Assembly (NCBI RefSeq): GCF_013128195.2
Contig: NZ_CP053452.2
Location: forward strand, 1,984,001-2,048,000
From: Frigoriglobus tundricola
Lineage (GTDB): Bacteria; Planctomycetota; Planctomycetia; Gemmatales; Gemmataceae
Reading direction: 5' to 3'
Length of the DNA: 64,000 nt
The translations under genes and the position numbers were made by a program. Each line of letters starts with the position of its first letter. Positions within the stretch are counted from its first letter, which is position 1. Shown here one piece after another: positions 17,141 through 26,589 of the stretch. The notes under the pieces were generated by a model. That model searched no databases, had not been told where the DNA came from, and saw nothing but the letters and a program-made list of their open reading frames with translations.

Positions 17141-17828
17141 GGCGGGTCTCCGGGAGGCGGGTGGGCAGCGGTGCTTTGATTATAGCCGAGGAATTGGCGC
17201 AAGAATGGGACGGCGATCGGCCCCCGAAGGTTCCCGTGGGCCGGGTTCTTCTTGTGGACTCACTTCTCTGCGTGTGACGCGGAACGCACCCGGCACCGCC
17301 GACCGCCCCACACCGCCATCACGCCCAGGCGATGGCGGCAATTGAACACGGGTCGGAGAGCGCTCCCCAACCCGTGTTGTTCTCGTGCGTTTACTTCCCG
17401 ACCTGGGGCGCGGAAGGCTCACGGCACCGCCGAGCCGGCTCCACCGGGTCGGGGTGCGGAACCGCGAACGGCGAGGTTCGACCAGACCGCACCCCGACCC
17501 GGTGGAGCCGGCTCGATAGCGGTGCTGGAACAGCCTTCCCCGCGAAGGGTGGGCTGGCAGAAGCTCGGACGACGCAACATCGTCCCGTTGCAGAGCAACG
17601 AGCTAAACACAGGCCCGAGAACGAAATGAGGTTAGCACACGGGGGCGGAACGACGCAAGCGAAACAAGTGCCCCGGTCCGGTGTTCATGTAGGTTGTCGC
17701 GCGAAACCCGAGACCGTCCGCATTGGCTCCTTGACCTGTCGCCGGCCGAGTGCCGTTACAAATTGCGGTTGTCTCATTTTGCGCTGTTCGCACACAATCT
17801 CCCGCCCGGTAAGGTTTGGGAGTACCGC
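17141..17828. repeat. Gap with a 28-bp perfect inverted repeat and a second 9-bp hairpin
   Basis: A 28-nt arm at 17432-17459 (core CCGGCTCCACCGGGTCGG) is perfectly inverted at 17487-17514. Imperfect outer arms extend it (AAGGCT/AGCCTT, CACCGC/GCGGTG). A smaller hairpin AACACGGGT/ACCCGTGTT is at 17345-17378. The gap separates the secreted-protein gene from the glycosyltransferase. I see no convincing gene in it. The glycosyltransferase frame is open to 17694, but the stretch before 17829 does not look coding. Confidence 0.75.
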
Positions 17829-19085
17829 ATGCGCCGGTTGAACGTTGCCGTACTGGACGAAGAGTTGCCGTTCCCACTCACGTCGGGCAAACGTATCCGC
17901 ACGTACAATTTGCTCGCCCGCCTCGCCGGGCGCCACCGGGTGACGATCCTGTGTCACTTGAACCCGGACCGCGACGAGGCAGTCGATGCGGAGAGCGCGG
18001 TCCGGGCGCTGGGGGTCGAAACGGTCGTGGTCGGTCGCGCGGTGCCGTCGAAGTACGGACCGGGCTTCTACGCCCGGCTGGCGGGAAACCTCCTGTCCCC
18101 GCTGCCGTATTCCGTGAGTACGCACGCCAGTCCGGCCCTCACCGACGCCGTCCGCGCGCACGCCGCCGATCATCCGGTAGACGTGTGGCACTGCGAGTGG
18201 ACCCCCTACGCCCAGGTGCTGCGCGACGCGCTGGGCGACCGGCTTCCGGGTTCGCGGTGGAGCGTGATGGCGCACAACGTCGAATCCCTCATCTGGCGGC
18301 GGTACACCGAGGCCGCGGACAACTCGCTGAAGCGGTGGTACATCCGCCAGCAGTTGCGGAAGTTCGAGCGGTTCGAGCGCTGGGCGTACTCGGCCGCCAC
18401 GGCCGCGGTCGCGGTCAGCCGGGAGGACGCCGCCCTGATGCGGAGGGACTTCGGGGCGACCCGCGTGAGCGTCGTCGATAACGGCGTGGACGTGAACCAC
18501 TTTCACCCGCAGCGCGACGTGGACCGCGACCCGGCGTGCATGCTCTTCATGGGCAGCTTCGACTGGCGCCCGAACCAGGACGCCGCGGTGCAGTTGCTCA
18601 CCGACCTTCTCCCGCGGGTGCGCCAGCAGGTGCCGCACGCGACCGCGTTTCTGGTCGGCCGCCGCCCGCCGGACTGGCTCCGCGCCCGGGTGCGGGCGAC
18701 GCCCGGGGCCGAACTCCACGCCGACGTGCCCGACGTGCGCCCGTACCTCGCCCGGTGCGGGTTCCTGATTGTGCCGCTCCGCATCGGCGGCGGGTCGCGG
18801 TTGAAGATCCTCGAAGCGCTCGCGGCCGGAACGCCGGTCGTCAGCACGCGCGTCGGGGCCGAAGGGCTGGACCTCACCCCCAACCGTCACCTGCTCGTCG
18901 CAAACACACAAGATGAACTGGTCCGCGCCGCCGTTGGTGCGATCCACCAACCGGAAGAACTAACGGACATGGCCGAAGCCGGCCGGCAGCGCGTGCTGGC
19001 CCGCTATTCGTGGGACCTCCTGGCCGAGCGCCTGAATGACGTGTGGAACTCCGTCGCCCGGGTGCCCGTTCTGGCAACAGCCTGA
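17829..19085 (+). CDS. Glycosyltransferase family 4, PEP-CTERM/EpsH1-associated type
   Basis: The 418-residue protein starts at ATG 17829 (MRRLNVAVLDEELPFPLTSG), with GGGAG-like RBS sequence GGGAG 8 nt upstream. The N-domain has the SGKRIRTYNLLARLAGRH motif, and the C-domain has the GT-B donor-site motif GGGSRLKILEALAAGTPVVS followed by GAEGLDL. This pattern fits the sugar transferases linked with exosortase loci (TIGR03087-like). It probably adds a sugar in exopolysaccharide synthesis at the inner membrane. It stands alone between two long non-coding gaps. Confidence 0.85.
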   Translation: MRRLNVAVLDEELPFPLTSGKRIRTYNLLARLAGRHRVTILCHLNPDRDEAVDAESAVRALGVETVVVGRAVPSKYGPGFYARLAGNLLSPLPYSVSTHASPALTDAVRAHAADHPVDVWHCEWTPYAQVLRDALGDRLPGSRWSVMAHNVESLIWRRYTEAADNSLKRWYIRQQLRKFERFERWAYSAATAAVAVSREDAALMRRDFGATRVSVVDNGVDVNHFHPQRDVDRDPACMLFMGSFDWRPNQDAAVQLLTDLLPRVRQQVPHATAFLVGRRPPDWLRARVRATPGAELHADVPDVRPYLARCGFLIVPLRIGGGSRLKILEALAAGTPVVSTRVGAEGLDLTPNRHLLVANTQDELVRAAVGAIHQPEELTDMAEAGRQRVLARYSWDLLAERLNDVWNSVARVPVLATA

Positions 19086-19991
19086 CCATCTCGTTGCAAC
19101 ATGTTAATAATACATGAACAGGAAAATTATCTAACTTATCATTCGCATATTTTCCAGTTATTTCGATCGACGCATTCCGTATCGACGGTGGGCTGCCGAC
19201 GACCAGCTACACAGCTGCCTAATTAGGCTACGTATCAAGAAATAGATTGGTCTTGGCTCTGGTCCCGAATCCGTGGGCGGTCCGGGTCACCGTTTACGGT
19301 TCGTGGTCGCGTGGGTCCCCCGCCGGTTCGCGGCCCTGCCATAGGCCGATGAGGGGAAAGCAGTGAGATGAAAACCCGTTGTGTTGAATCGGACGGGTCG
19401 GATCCACCGGCTCTGAGCGGAGCCACACGGCTCGGTCGTTGACGCCGGGAGGGCGAAGGTGTTACCCCCGTAACAGTCAGTTTCGGCCGCCGATGGGGTC
19501 CAAGAAACAGTGGCAGCAGGCGTAAGCGAGATCGCGGTCGAGAAGACCGGGTCGGACTTCGTTTTCCGCCGCCGAGGTGAAGTACCGACCCCCTCGGCGC
19601 CCCTCGGTTCGCTCCCCGGCCTGTCAGCAAAGCTTCTCGCGGGCCGTGGAACGGGAAGGGAGGAAGACCGCGCCGTCACCCCTCCTGAAGGGTGGGGCGG
19701 TCTTCTTCGTCAGCTTCGCCTTCGCGTCCGGTCATTCGCGGCTCGGCTGACCGAATCGACGCCTTCCCGCGGCCACCGTGTCGATAAGATTCACGTTGTA
19801 ACCACTCGGACCTGTCGAACGACTGTAACATTTCGTTATCGGCCAAGCCGTCACCCCATCTGGATCGTCGGGATAGTGTTACCGGGCCATTGGTTGGCCG
19901 CGCGATCCGTTGCCCGCAACGCCGGGCTCTACAGCCGCTCTCCGGACCGGGGCGGGTGCCGATTCTTCACTCACTTTTAGGGAAGTTCTCC
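19086..19991. other. 906-nt non-coding gap with an AT-rich patch and a terminator-like hairpin
   Basis: From about 19097 to 19260 the sequence is distinctly AT-rich (atgttaataatacatg, ggaaaattatctaacttatc), unlike all neighbours. The rest is GC-rich again, with no ORF that looks coding on either strand. A hairpin GAAGACCGC...GCGGTCTTC (19663-19671 and 19697-19705) with inner CACCC/GGGTG could terminate a plus-strand transcript. The gap may hold promoters for the DUF4139-like gene or a small RNA. Nothing can be named. Confidence 0.5.
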
Positions 19992-22202
19992 ATGTTCAGC
20001 GCGAAGTGGCTATGGGGCGTGCCGGTCGTCGGGGCGGTCGGCGCCGGTGTCGGAGTCGATGCGCTGTTCGCCGCGGGCGAGGCGAAGCAGGACCTGAAGC
20101 CGTCGGTGAGCCTGCCGCTGACCCGCGTGGTGCTGTTCAACTCGGGGGTCGGGTACTTCTCGCGGAGCGGGGACATCGAGGGCGACGCCCGGGTGGACCT
20201 GACGTTCCCCGAGTCGGACATCAACGACCTGCTCAAGAGCATGGTGCTTGAGGACTTCGGCAAGGGCCGCATCAGCGCGGTGAGCTACGACAGCCGGGAG
20301 CCGATCGCGCGCACCCTGAGTTCGTTCGCGGTGAACCTGACGGGGAACCCGACGTACGCGGGGATCGTGGGCCAGATGCGGGGCGAGCGGATCGAGGTGG
20401 CGGTGAGCCCGACGGCCGCGAATCAGCCCGGGAAGCTGACGGGGACGATCGTCGGGGTCGAGCACCAGAAGGTGCCGGTGGGCACCCAGGCCATCGATGC
20501 CGAAGTGCTGAACATGTGGTGTGCCGAGGGGATGCGGGCCATCAAGTTCGCGGACATCCAGAGCCTGCGGTTCTCGAACCCGGTGATCGAGAGCGAGTTC
20601 CGCCGCGCCCTGGAGGTGCTGGCGCTGAGCCACGATTCGCAGAAGAAGGCGGTGCAGTTGCACTTCGCGGGCGAGGGGAAGCGGAAGGTGCAGGTGGGGT
20701 ACGTGGTGGACGCGCCGATCTGGAAGACGAGCTACCGGCTGGTGCTGGACGAGAAGGAGAAGCCGTACCTGCAGGGCTGGGCGATGGTGGAGAACCCGAC
20801 GGACGAGGACTGGGGTGGGGTCAAGATGGCCCTGGTGTCGGGGCGCCCGATCAGCTTCAAGATGGACCTGTACAACCCGCTCTATGTCGATCGCCCGGTC
20901 GTCGAGCCCGAACTGTTCGCCTCCCTCCGGCCCGTCACCTACTCCGGCGGTTTCGGCAGGGACGGCGTCGCGCTGGGCGGCAAGCCAGGTGCGGACGACT
21001 TCGCGCCGCCTCGTCCCACGGCCGCAGCGCCGGGCTTCGGAGGGGCCGGTGGCGTCGGCGGTGGTGGCTTCGGCGGTGGCGGTCCTGGTGGTGGCCCCGG
21101 CGGCCGACCGGGAATGCAGATGGCCGGTGAGTTCGATAAGGCGAAAGAAATGGATCGCAAGCGGTTCGCGGGCGACGTCGGGCGCGAACTGGCCGGCAAG
21201 ATCGCCACGGGCGCGGTGGGGAACGCGGCGACGGCCGCCGCGCTGGGCGACTTCTTCCAGTACGTGATCGACCACCCGGTGAGCCTGGCGCGGCAGAAGA
21301 GTGCGATGCTGCCGATCGTGGGCAAGGACATTGAAGGCACCCGCGTCAGCATCTACAACCCGGCGGTGCAGGCCAAGCACCCGCTGTTGGGCCTCCGCTT
21401 CAAGAACACGTCGGGCGCGCACCTCAATCAAGGGCCGATTACCGTGTTCGAGGGCAGTACCTACGCCGGCGACACCCGCGTGCTGGACGTCCAACCGAAC
21501 GAAGAGCGCTTGCTCTCTTACGCCGTCGACCTGGGCACCGAGGTCGATCCCAAGGCCGGGGACGGCGCACAGAAGATCACGAGCGTGAAGGCGGTACGGG
21601 GGATCGTCACCACCGTCACCAAGGTGACGGACGAGAAGACGTACCGGATCATCAACCGGTCGCAGACGGACCGCACGCTGTTGATCGAGCACCCGAACCG
21701 GACGAGCGAGCAGTTCCGGTTGGTGGGCACCGAGAAGCCGGTCGAGGACACGCCCGAGGTGTTCCGCTTCCAAACGCCGGTGAAGGCTGGCGAGACCAAA
21801 TCGCTGACCGTCAAGGAGGAGCGCGACGTCGCTTCCACGATCACTCTGACCAACGGCGCCGAGGACCAGATCCGGTACTTCATCAGCCTGTCGGAAGCCA
21901 GCTCCGGCCTGAAGCAGAGGCTCGAAACGGCGCTCAAGATCAAGGGCGACTGGGACGCGATGCGGCGCGAGTTGGCCCAGGTCGTCGCGGACCTCGCACG
22001 GCTCAACGGCGATCAGGACCGCATCCGCAAGAACCTGCGCGAGACGCCCAAGGACGCCGAGGTGTACGGCACGTACCTCAAGAAGCTGAGCGACCAGGAG
22101 AAGGAGATCGACGGGCTCACCACTCGGCAGAAGAAGCTCATGGACGACGAGTTCCAGGCCCGGAAGAAGTACGAGGACTACCTCGTTACGATTTCTGACT
22201 AA
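19992..22202 (+). CDS. DUF4139-like exported protein (mucoidy-inhibitor MuiA-like family)
   Basis: The 736-residue product starts at ATG 19992 (MFSAKWLWGVPVVGAVGAGV), giving a signal/anchor sequence. Residues 35-100 have the motif RVVLFNSGVGYFSRSG and the middle has the DAPIWKTSYRLVL block with GWAMVENPTDEDW, which is characteristic of DUF4139/MuiA-like proteins. A Gly-rich low-complexity stretch (about residues 345-380) interrupts the core. A coiled coil (MRRELAQVVADLARLNGDQD) is near the C-terminus. It is probably periplasmic or envelope-associated. The molecular role of this family is unknown. A perfect 11-bp terminator hairpin follows it. Confidence 0.75.
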   Translation: MFSAKWLWGVPVVGAVGAGVGVDALFAAGEAKQDLKPSVSLPLTRVVLFNSGVGYFSRSGDIEGDARVDLTFPESDINDLLKSMVLEDFGKGRISAVSYDSREPIARTLSSFAVNLTGNPTYAGIVGQMRGERIEVAVSPTAANQPGKLTGTIVGVEHQKVPVGTQAIDAEVLNMWCAEGMRAIKFADIQSLRFSNPVIESEFRRALEVLALSHDSQKKAVQLHFAGEGKRKVQVGYVVDAPIWKTSYRLVLDEKEKPYLQGWAMVENPTDEDWGGVKMALVSGRPISFKMDLYNPLYVDRPVVEPELFASLRPVTYSGGFGRDGVALGGKPGADDFAPPRPTAAAPGFGGAGGVGGGGFGGGGPGGGPGGRPGMQMAGEFDKAKEMDRKRFAGDVGRELAGKIATGAVGNAATAAALGDFFQYVIDHPVSLARQKSAMLPIVGKDIEGTRVSIYNPAVQAKHPLLGLRFKNTSGAHLNQGPITVFEGSTYAGDTRVLDVQPNEERLLSYAVDLGTEVDPKAGDGAQKITSVKAVRGIVTTVTKVTDEKTYRIINRSQTDRTLLIEHPNRTSEQFRLVGTEKPVEDTPEVFRFQTPVKAGETKSLTVKEERDVASTITLTNGAEDQIRYFISLSEASSGLKQRLETALKIKGDWDAMRRELAQVVADLARLNGDQDRIRKNLRETPKDAEVYGTYLKKLSDQEKEIDGLTTRQKKLMDDEFQARKKYEDYLVTISD

Positions 22203-22213
22203 CGCTCCCCAGC

Positions 22214-22239
22214 GCAGCCCGCCCACAAGGGCGGGCTGC
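22214..22239 (+). terminator. Terminator-like hairpin after the DUF4139-like gene
   Basis: GCAGCCCGCCC (22214-22224), loop ACAA, GGGCGGGCTGC (22229-22239), starting 11 nt after the TAA. The stem is perfect. The downstream T content is weak (accatttc). Confidence 0.65.
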
Positions 22240-22419
22240 ACCATTTCGGCTACAGAGATGGTGGCGGAAAGAGCAGCGTAGGAAGGTTGTTTATCGCAGT
22301 CATCACGCTCCGCGTTGTGTCGCTCACGCCTGAACCGCGTTGGTGCGCGGACATCACTACGATAAACATCCGGCTCCACTTCTTACGCTCCTTTTACGCC
22401 ACCGCTCGCAGAGGCAACC

Positions 22420-23556
22420 ATGTCGCGCCTGGCACCCCTCGCACTTCTCGCTCTCGCGCTCGTTCCCCGGACCGTCACGGCCGCCGACCCGGACCCGAAC
22501 CAGCCGATCTCCGCAACGCGGTCCGATCCGGTCGTCTACGACATCGACTTCCGCGTGATCGCCACCGCGCCGCAAAACACGAAGACGCTCCGGGTGTGGG
22601 TGCCGGTGCCGCCGTCGGACAAGGGGCAAGAGGTCAAGGCCGGCACGTTCAGCACGTTTCCCGTCGAAGTGAAACCGACAGCGCACACCGAAGCGGTGTT
22701 CGGAAACACGTTCGCGTATTTCGAGTTCGACCGCCCGCAGGGCGCGCAGATCATCACGCACACGTTCCGCGCGACCGTGTGGGAACTGCGCTGGGGGGTG
22801 GACCCCGCGAAGGTGACCCGCGTGGAGAAATGGCCGGCGAGTTTCGACCCGTTCCGGCGCAGCGAGACGGGCGTTGTGGTGGACGACACGTTCAAGAAAC
22901 TGGCCGGCACGATCGCGGGCGGCAAGCCGAACGCGGCACACGAACTGGACGCCATTCTGGCCTGGGCGGACGCCAACCTGACCTACGACCACTCGAACAC
23001 GTCGCTCGCGGCGAGTTCAGAACATGCACTGACCAAGAAGCGCGGCGACTGTAGCGACTACCACGGGCTGTGTGCCAGTCTGGGGCGGTCGCTCGGCGTG
23101 CCCACGCGCGTCGTGGACGGGTTCCATTTGTTTCCGAAGAACCTGCCGAGTCACTGCAAGCTGGAAGCGTTCCTGCCGCCGTACGGGTGGGTGAGCTTCG
23201 ACGTCTCCGAGACGCAGCGGTTCGTGAGAGCGATCGAGGCCGCTCCGGACCTGAAACCGGAAGAAAAGAAGGCCCTCGCGCGGGCCGCGGCCGAGCGCCT
23301 GCGGAGCGGCTTCCGCGACAACACGTGGCTGCTGCACTCGCGGGGCACCGATTACGACCTCGCGCCGAAGGCGAGCCAGAAGGTGCCGCTGGTCGCGACC
23401 GTCTACGCCGAAGCCGACGGCAAACCGCTGCCGGTGCCGGACCCGGCCGACGCGACGAAGCGCGAGTTCGCGTGGATGACGGCGCACAAGTACACGGCCG
23501 ACCGCGCGGCGCCCTATCCCTTTCGCGACTGGAAGACGCTCGGCCCGAGGAGGTGA
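22420..23556 (+). CDS. Secreted transglutaminase-like domain protein
   Basis: The 378-residue protein has a signal peptide (MSRLAPLALLALALVPRTVTA). A beta-rich N-domain (YDIDFRVIATAPQNTKTLRV) precedes a transglutaminase core: catalytic Cys in KRGDCSDYHGL, His in PSHCKLEAFLPPYGW and Asp in VSFDVSE. The family includes protein cross-linking enzymes and peptidases acting in the periplasm, but the substrate is unknown. RBS GAGG is 6 nt before the ATG. The final 26 nt of the gene recur as a direct repeat at 25165-25190. Confidence 0.88.
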   Translation: MSRLAPLALLALALVPRTVTAADPDPNQPISATRSDPVVYDIDFRVIATAPQNTKTLRVWVPVPPSDKGQEVKAGTFSTFPVEVKPTAHTEAVFGNTFAYFEFDRPQGAQIITHTFRATVWELRWGVDPAKVTRVEKWPASFDPFRRSETGVVVDDTFKKLAGTIAGGKPNAAHELDAILAWADANLTYDHSNTSLAASSEHALTKKRGDCSDYHGLCASLGRSLGVPTRVVDGFHLFPKNLPSHCKLEAFLPPYGWVSFDVSETQRFVRAIEAAPDLKPEEKKALARAAAERLRSGFRDNTWLLHSRGTDYDLAPKASQKVPLVATVYAEADGKPLPVPDPADATKREFAWMTAHKYTADRAAPYPFRDWKTLGPRR

Positions 23557-23867
23557 TACGGAATCCAATCGGTTCAATTTCGCGGGTGCCGGGACGGAGC
23601 CGCCTATCGCCTCTCGGGTTGGTACGCCGCTGAGCCAGGAACGACCATTTTGTGAGCGGCGGCGAAGTGCCAGGCCCGGCGGAGCGTCAACTTTCGCTGG
23701 GGTGATGTGCACGCAAAATGAGTATCACTTTGCGTTCTTCCTCGCGTCACTAACATGCCGTTTACCCTGTCATTCAGTTGCCGATGACGACCGGGGGCGG
23801 GGCTTGAGTTATCTCGGACGGAGTCAATCTGTTCCGGTAAACGGTGGTCTTCAGACGGAGGCGTTTC
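23557..23867. other. Non-coding gap upstream of the membrane-protein gene
   Basis: No ORF here looks coding. The only regulatory feature I can point to is the RBS-like GGAGG at 23857-23861, seven nt before the GTG chosen for the next gene. Confidence 0.4.
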
Positions 23868-25088
23868 GTGCCCGAACCCGCTCCGCTCGATCCGAACTTT
23901 GGCGTCCTCTTTGACGAGTTGCCACCGCCCCCGGAAACGATTCGTTGCTTCCTTTCCCCTGGGCGAATACGCACCAAGTATGTCGGAGCGGCGATCCTGA
24001 CAGTAATGGGGCTGGGGTTGGCGGCACTGTTTGTCATTCTGGTGCCGACGCAGGCGGGACTGCCGGGGTGCGCGGCGAGCATCGCGGCGTTTGGGGTATA
24101 TCTCTACCTCGCAACGCGTCACGTGTACCGCTGGGTGGAGCTGGACGGCGACGTCATTCGCTCCAAACACCTGTACACGGGGCGCATTGTCGAGCGTCCC
24201 ATCGATGAAATCGATTACCTGTACAGTTGGGGGCTGCAGAACGGGAGCCTCGAAACCGTCAACTTGGCGAGCCTGTTAGCGCTCGTTGGCGGTATGGAAA
24301 TCCGCTTCCGCGACCGCCCAACGCCGATCCCGATCATGCACGCCGATCCAGCCTTCCTCCATGCCGCGCCGTTCCTCGAAGCGGTCATTGCCCGTATGGC
24401 GCGGGTTCGTCCACTCGACGCATCGTTTGTCCGGCTCGGCCCGCGCCCTCACCTGTGCGCCGTTTATTGGATGGGCGAATGTCCGGTCTTACCCAGATGG
24501 GGTCCGGTCGCCGGTCTCAGTGGTTTCCTGCTGCTACCTCTTACTTTCGGCTCGATTTGCGGTTTTGCGGGTGGTAAGGACCACGAGCGGGTGGCTCTGA
24601 CTTCTGTTCCACCTCAAGAGATTACGCTCAAAGCGCTCATTCGGAACGGTCCCGGTGCCAACCGTTACGTTGTCATCACCGATTTCCAGCCGGGTGGGTC
24701 CGTTTCGAAAGCGAAACATGGAGATTGGCTGGAGGTATCGGTCGCTCTATTCCCGAAATCCGATAAGCCCGAAGACACCAACGATATCCAAGCCGTACTG
24801 TGGTCGAAATCGTTCCGTAATGAAATCGAGCTGCACAACTTCTTCCGACGAACCCCTGGGCGTATCAAAGGGATCTGTTCGGAATCGAAACGGTCCTTCT
24901 GGGGCCTCGACCTGGGACCGAAACTCACCGAAGCGAACGGTCAACGCCCGCTGACGGCAGCCTGGGACATCGAGGAGATGAGTGAACCGCCGAGCGCGGA
25001 GGAGGTGTTCTGGTGGTTAATGATCGCTGACTTTTTTTTTGGTACAACGCTTTTAGTGGTAGTGATTTTGTTGTGGCGGGCGCCGTGA
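23868..25088 (+). CDS. Membrane protein of unknown function in a repeat-flanked segment
   Basis: The 406-residue product starts at GTG 23868 (VPEPAPLDPNF), chosen because GGAGG lies 7 nt upstream. The frame is open to 23844. Two adjacent hydrophobic segments (AAILTVMGLGLAALFVILV and GCAASIAAFGVYLYLA) are near the N-terminus, one (GLSGFLLLPLTFGSICGF) is central and one (FFFGTTLLVVVILLW) is at the C-terminus. The soluble part between has no recognised motif. Its composition is less GC-biased than the rest and it lies between 26-bp direct repeats, which suggests acquisition by transfer. Confidence 0.65.
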   Translation: MPEPAPLDPNFGVLFDELPPPPETIRCFLSPGRIRTKYVGAAILTVMGLGLAALFVILVPTQAGLPGCAASIAAFGVYLYLATRHVYRWVELDGDVIRSKHLYTGRIVERPIDEIDYLYSWGLQNGSLETVNLASLLALVGGMEIRFRDRPTPIPIMHADPAFLHAAPFLEAVIARMARVRPLDASFVRLGPRPHLCAVYWMGECPVLPRWGPVAGLSGFLLLPLTFGSICGFAGGKDHERVALTSVPPQEITLKALIRNGPGANRYVVITDFQPGGSVSKAKHGDWLEVSVALFPKSDKPEDTNDIQAVLWSKSFRNEIELHNFFRRTPGRIKGICSESKRSFWGLDLGPKLTEANGQRPLTAAWDIEEMSEPPSAEEVFWWLMIADFFFGTTLLVVVILLWRAP

Positions 25089-25205
25089 ACGTTTCGCATT
25101 GAATTCGTGTGACTGAAGGCGCAGGCCCACGGCCGACTGCGCGTGCCTTATCACTTTCAAGGTCGGAAGACGCTCGGCCCGAGGAGGTGAGTGCGGTGCG
25201 CCCCG

Positions 25206-25676
25206 CTACTCGAAGTCGTACACGGTGACGGCCACGCCCGTTTCGCAGAGGTGCCGTTGGACGAGCGGTTCCACCTTCGCCCACTGGCCGCCGGCCAGCC
25301 CGCACCCGATCCGCGGCATGTGAACGGACGCTCCCAACTCGAGCGCCCTCTGGCCGACTACTTGGAGGCCCTTGGCAATCGCGTCGTAGCGGACCGGTGG
25401 GCCGGAACTACCGGTTTTCGTGCCCCGCTGCCCGATCACATTCGCCACCCAGATGTACCGTTCGACAGGCACGAACTGTACCGCGCCGGGCGCGAACCCG
25501 TCGCCGGTTGCGTACCAGGCTCGATACGCGGTTTCCGGCCCGGCCCACCGCGCCGACAGCGCGAGGACGAAACCCTTACCCCATCCGCCGGCGTCGTTGC
25601 AGACGTGGCAGATGATTTTCGTGCCCTTCGCTTGCGGGCACGTCGCGTCTCCCTTCAAGTACGTGATGCCGGGCAT
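25206..25676 (-). CDS. Macro-domain protein (ADP-ribose-binding)
   Basis: The 156-residue product is a single macro domain: GDATCP near the N-terminus, the ligand loop HVCNDAGGWGKGFVLAL, and MPRIGCGLAGGQW for the second phosphate-binding loop. Macro domains of this stand-alone kind bind ADP-ribose and often remove ADP-ribosyl groups or phosphate from ADP-ribose derivatives. It ends 118 nt past the convergent membrane-protein gene. No partner ADP-ribosyltransferase gene is seen next to it. Confidence 0.88.
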   Translation of the reverse strand: MPGITYLKGDATCPQAKGTKIICHVCNDAGGWGKGFVLALSARWAGPETAYRAWYATGDGFAPGAVQFVPVERYIWVANVIGQRGTKTGSSGPPVRYDAIAKGLQVVGQRALELGASVHMPRIGCGLAGGQWAKVEPLVQRHLCETGVAVTVYDFE

Positions 25677-25836
25677 GGGTTCGTCTCCGGTTTACGGGTC
25701 GCGCAAGAGAACGGACCCGCCGCCGGCATCAAGGGTTCGTGGTGCATGTCAGATCTTCCGCCCTTCGGCACCTCGCCCCCCAACGGTGTGCGGCGCATGA
25801 TGACACCCCACCCGCTTTCGTTTCGGAGAACCCGCC

Positions 25837-26517
25837 GTGACTCGCTGCACCCCCGCCCTGATCTGTGCCGTCGCGTTCGTCGCCCCCGGCTCCGGCGCCG
25901 ATGCGCCGAAAGTGGTTCGCGAGGAGATCGAATGGCTCGACGTCTGGGTGCCCGGCAACAGCAACAAGGAGTTGCCGCGGGTGCTGCTGGTCGGTGATTC
26001 GATCACCCGCGGCTACTACCCGGGCGTCGCCGACAAGCTGAAGGGCCGGGCGATTGTCGCCCGGCTCGCGACGTCCAAGAGCCTCGGTGATCCGGTGCTA
26101 CTCGATGAAATCAAACTGGTAATCGGTCAGGCGAAGTTCGATGTGGTTCACTTCAACAACGGGTTGCACGGCTGGGGTTACACCGAGGAGGAGTACGCGA
26201 AGGCGCTGCCCGAACTGGTCGCGGCGCTCCGCAAAGGCGCGCCGGGCGCGAAGCTGATCTGGGCGACCACCACGCCCGTCCGCGAACCGGGCAAGCCGGA
26301 CCTCGCGGCCGCGAAGACCGACCGCGTGAAGGCCCGCAACAAACTTGCGGGAGAGTGGCTCGCGAAAGAGAAGATCGCCACCGACGACCTGTTCGCGCTC
26401 ACGATCGACAAGCCCGACTGGGTCTCGGGCGACGGCGCCCACTTCAATCAAAAAGGAACCGCGGCGCTCGCGGAGCAGGTGGCGAAGGCCGTGAGCGGTG
26501 CCCTCGGCGCACCGTGA
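25837..26517 (+). CDS. Secreted SGNH/GDSL-type hydrolase
   Basis: The 226-residue product starts at GTG 25837 with GGAG 8 nt upstream and a short signal peptide (TRCTPALICAVAFVAPGSG). The catalytic Ser is in VLLVGDSITRGYY (block I). Asp and His are in GDGAHFNQKG (block V), and HFNNGLHGW may supply the oxyanion Asn. The family includes esterases and acetyl-xylan or peptidoglycan deacetylases. The substrate cannot be told. Confidence 0.88.
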   Translation: MTRCTPALICAVAFVAPGSGADAPKVVREEIEWLDVWVPGNSNKELPRVLLVGDSITRGYYPGVADKLKGRAIVARLATSKSLGDPVLLDEIKLVIGQAKFDVVHFNNGLHGWGYTEEEYAKALPELVAALRKGAPGAKLIWATTTPVREPGKPDLAAAKTDRVKARNKLAGEWLAKEKIATDDLFALTIDKPDWVSGDGAHFNQKGTAALAEQVAKAVSGALGAP

Positions 26518-26589
26518 TACGGTCCGGTCGTTGCGACCCGAGCGGCTTGGCCCGCGCGAAACTGCGCGGGTGCGATCCCGCGCCGACAG

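Larger units (their letters stand above)
23531..25190. repeat. 26-bp direct repeats flanking a 1.6-kb segment
   Basis: GGAAGACGCTCGGCCCGAGG plus AGGTGA occurs at 23531-23556 (the last codons of the transglutaminase-like gene) and again at 25165-25190. Weaker similarity continues about 20 nt upstream of both copies. Between them lies the membrane-protein gene 23868-25088, whose base composition is less GC-rich than its neighbours. Insertion of this segment with duplication of the gene's 3' end, as seen for site-specific integration, or a tandem duplication remnant would explain it. Confidence 0.8.

Noticed and set aside
17694..17828. Earlier start for the glycosyltransferase
   Set aside because: The extra 45 residues do not resemble GT4 N-termini. 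ATG 17829 has an RBS and begins the family's first strand.
19287..19679. 131-codon minus-strand frame in the 906-nt gap
   Set aside because: No homology-like motif and no RBS; composition looks random.
20010..22379. 789-codon minus-strand frame
   Set aside because: Antisense shadow of the DUF4139-like gene; no motif.
25837..25840. tRNA or rRNA genes anywhere in the window
   Set aside because: I looked for T-arm (GTTCGAATC-like) plus acceptor pairing and for conserved rRNA segments and found none.
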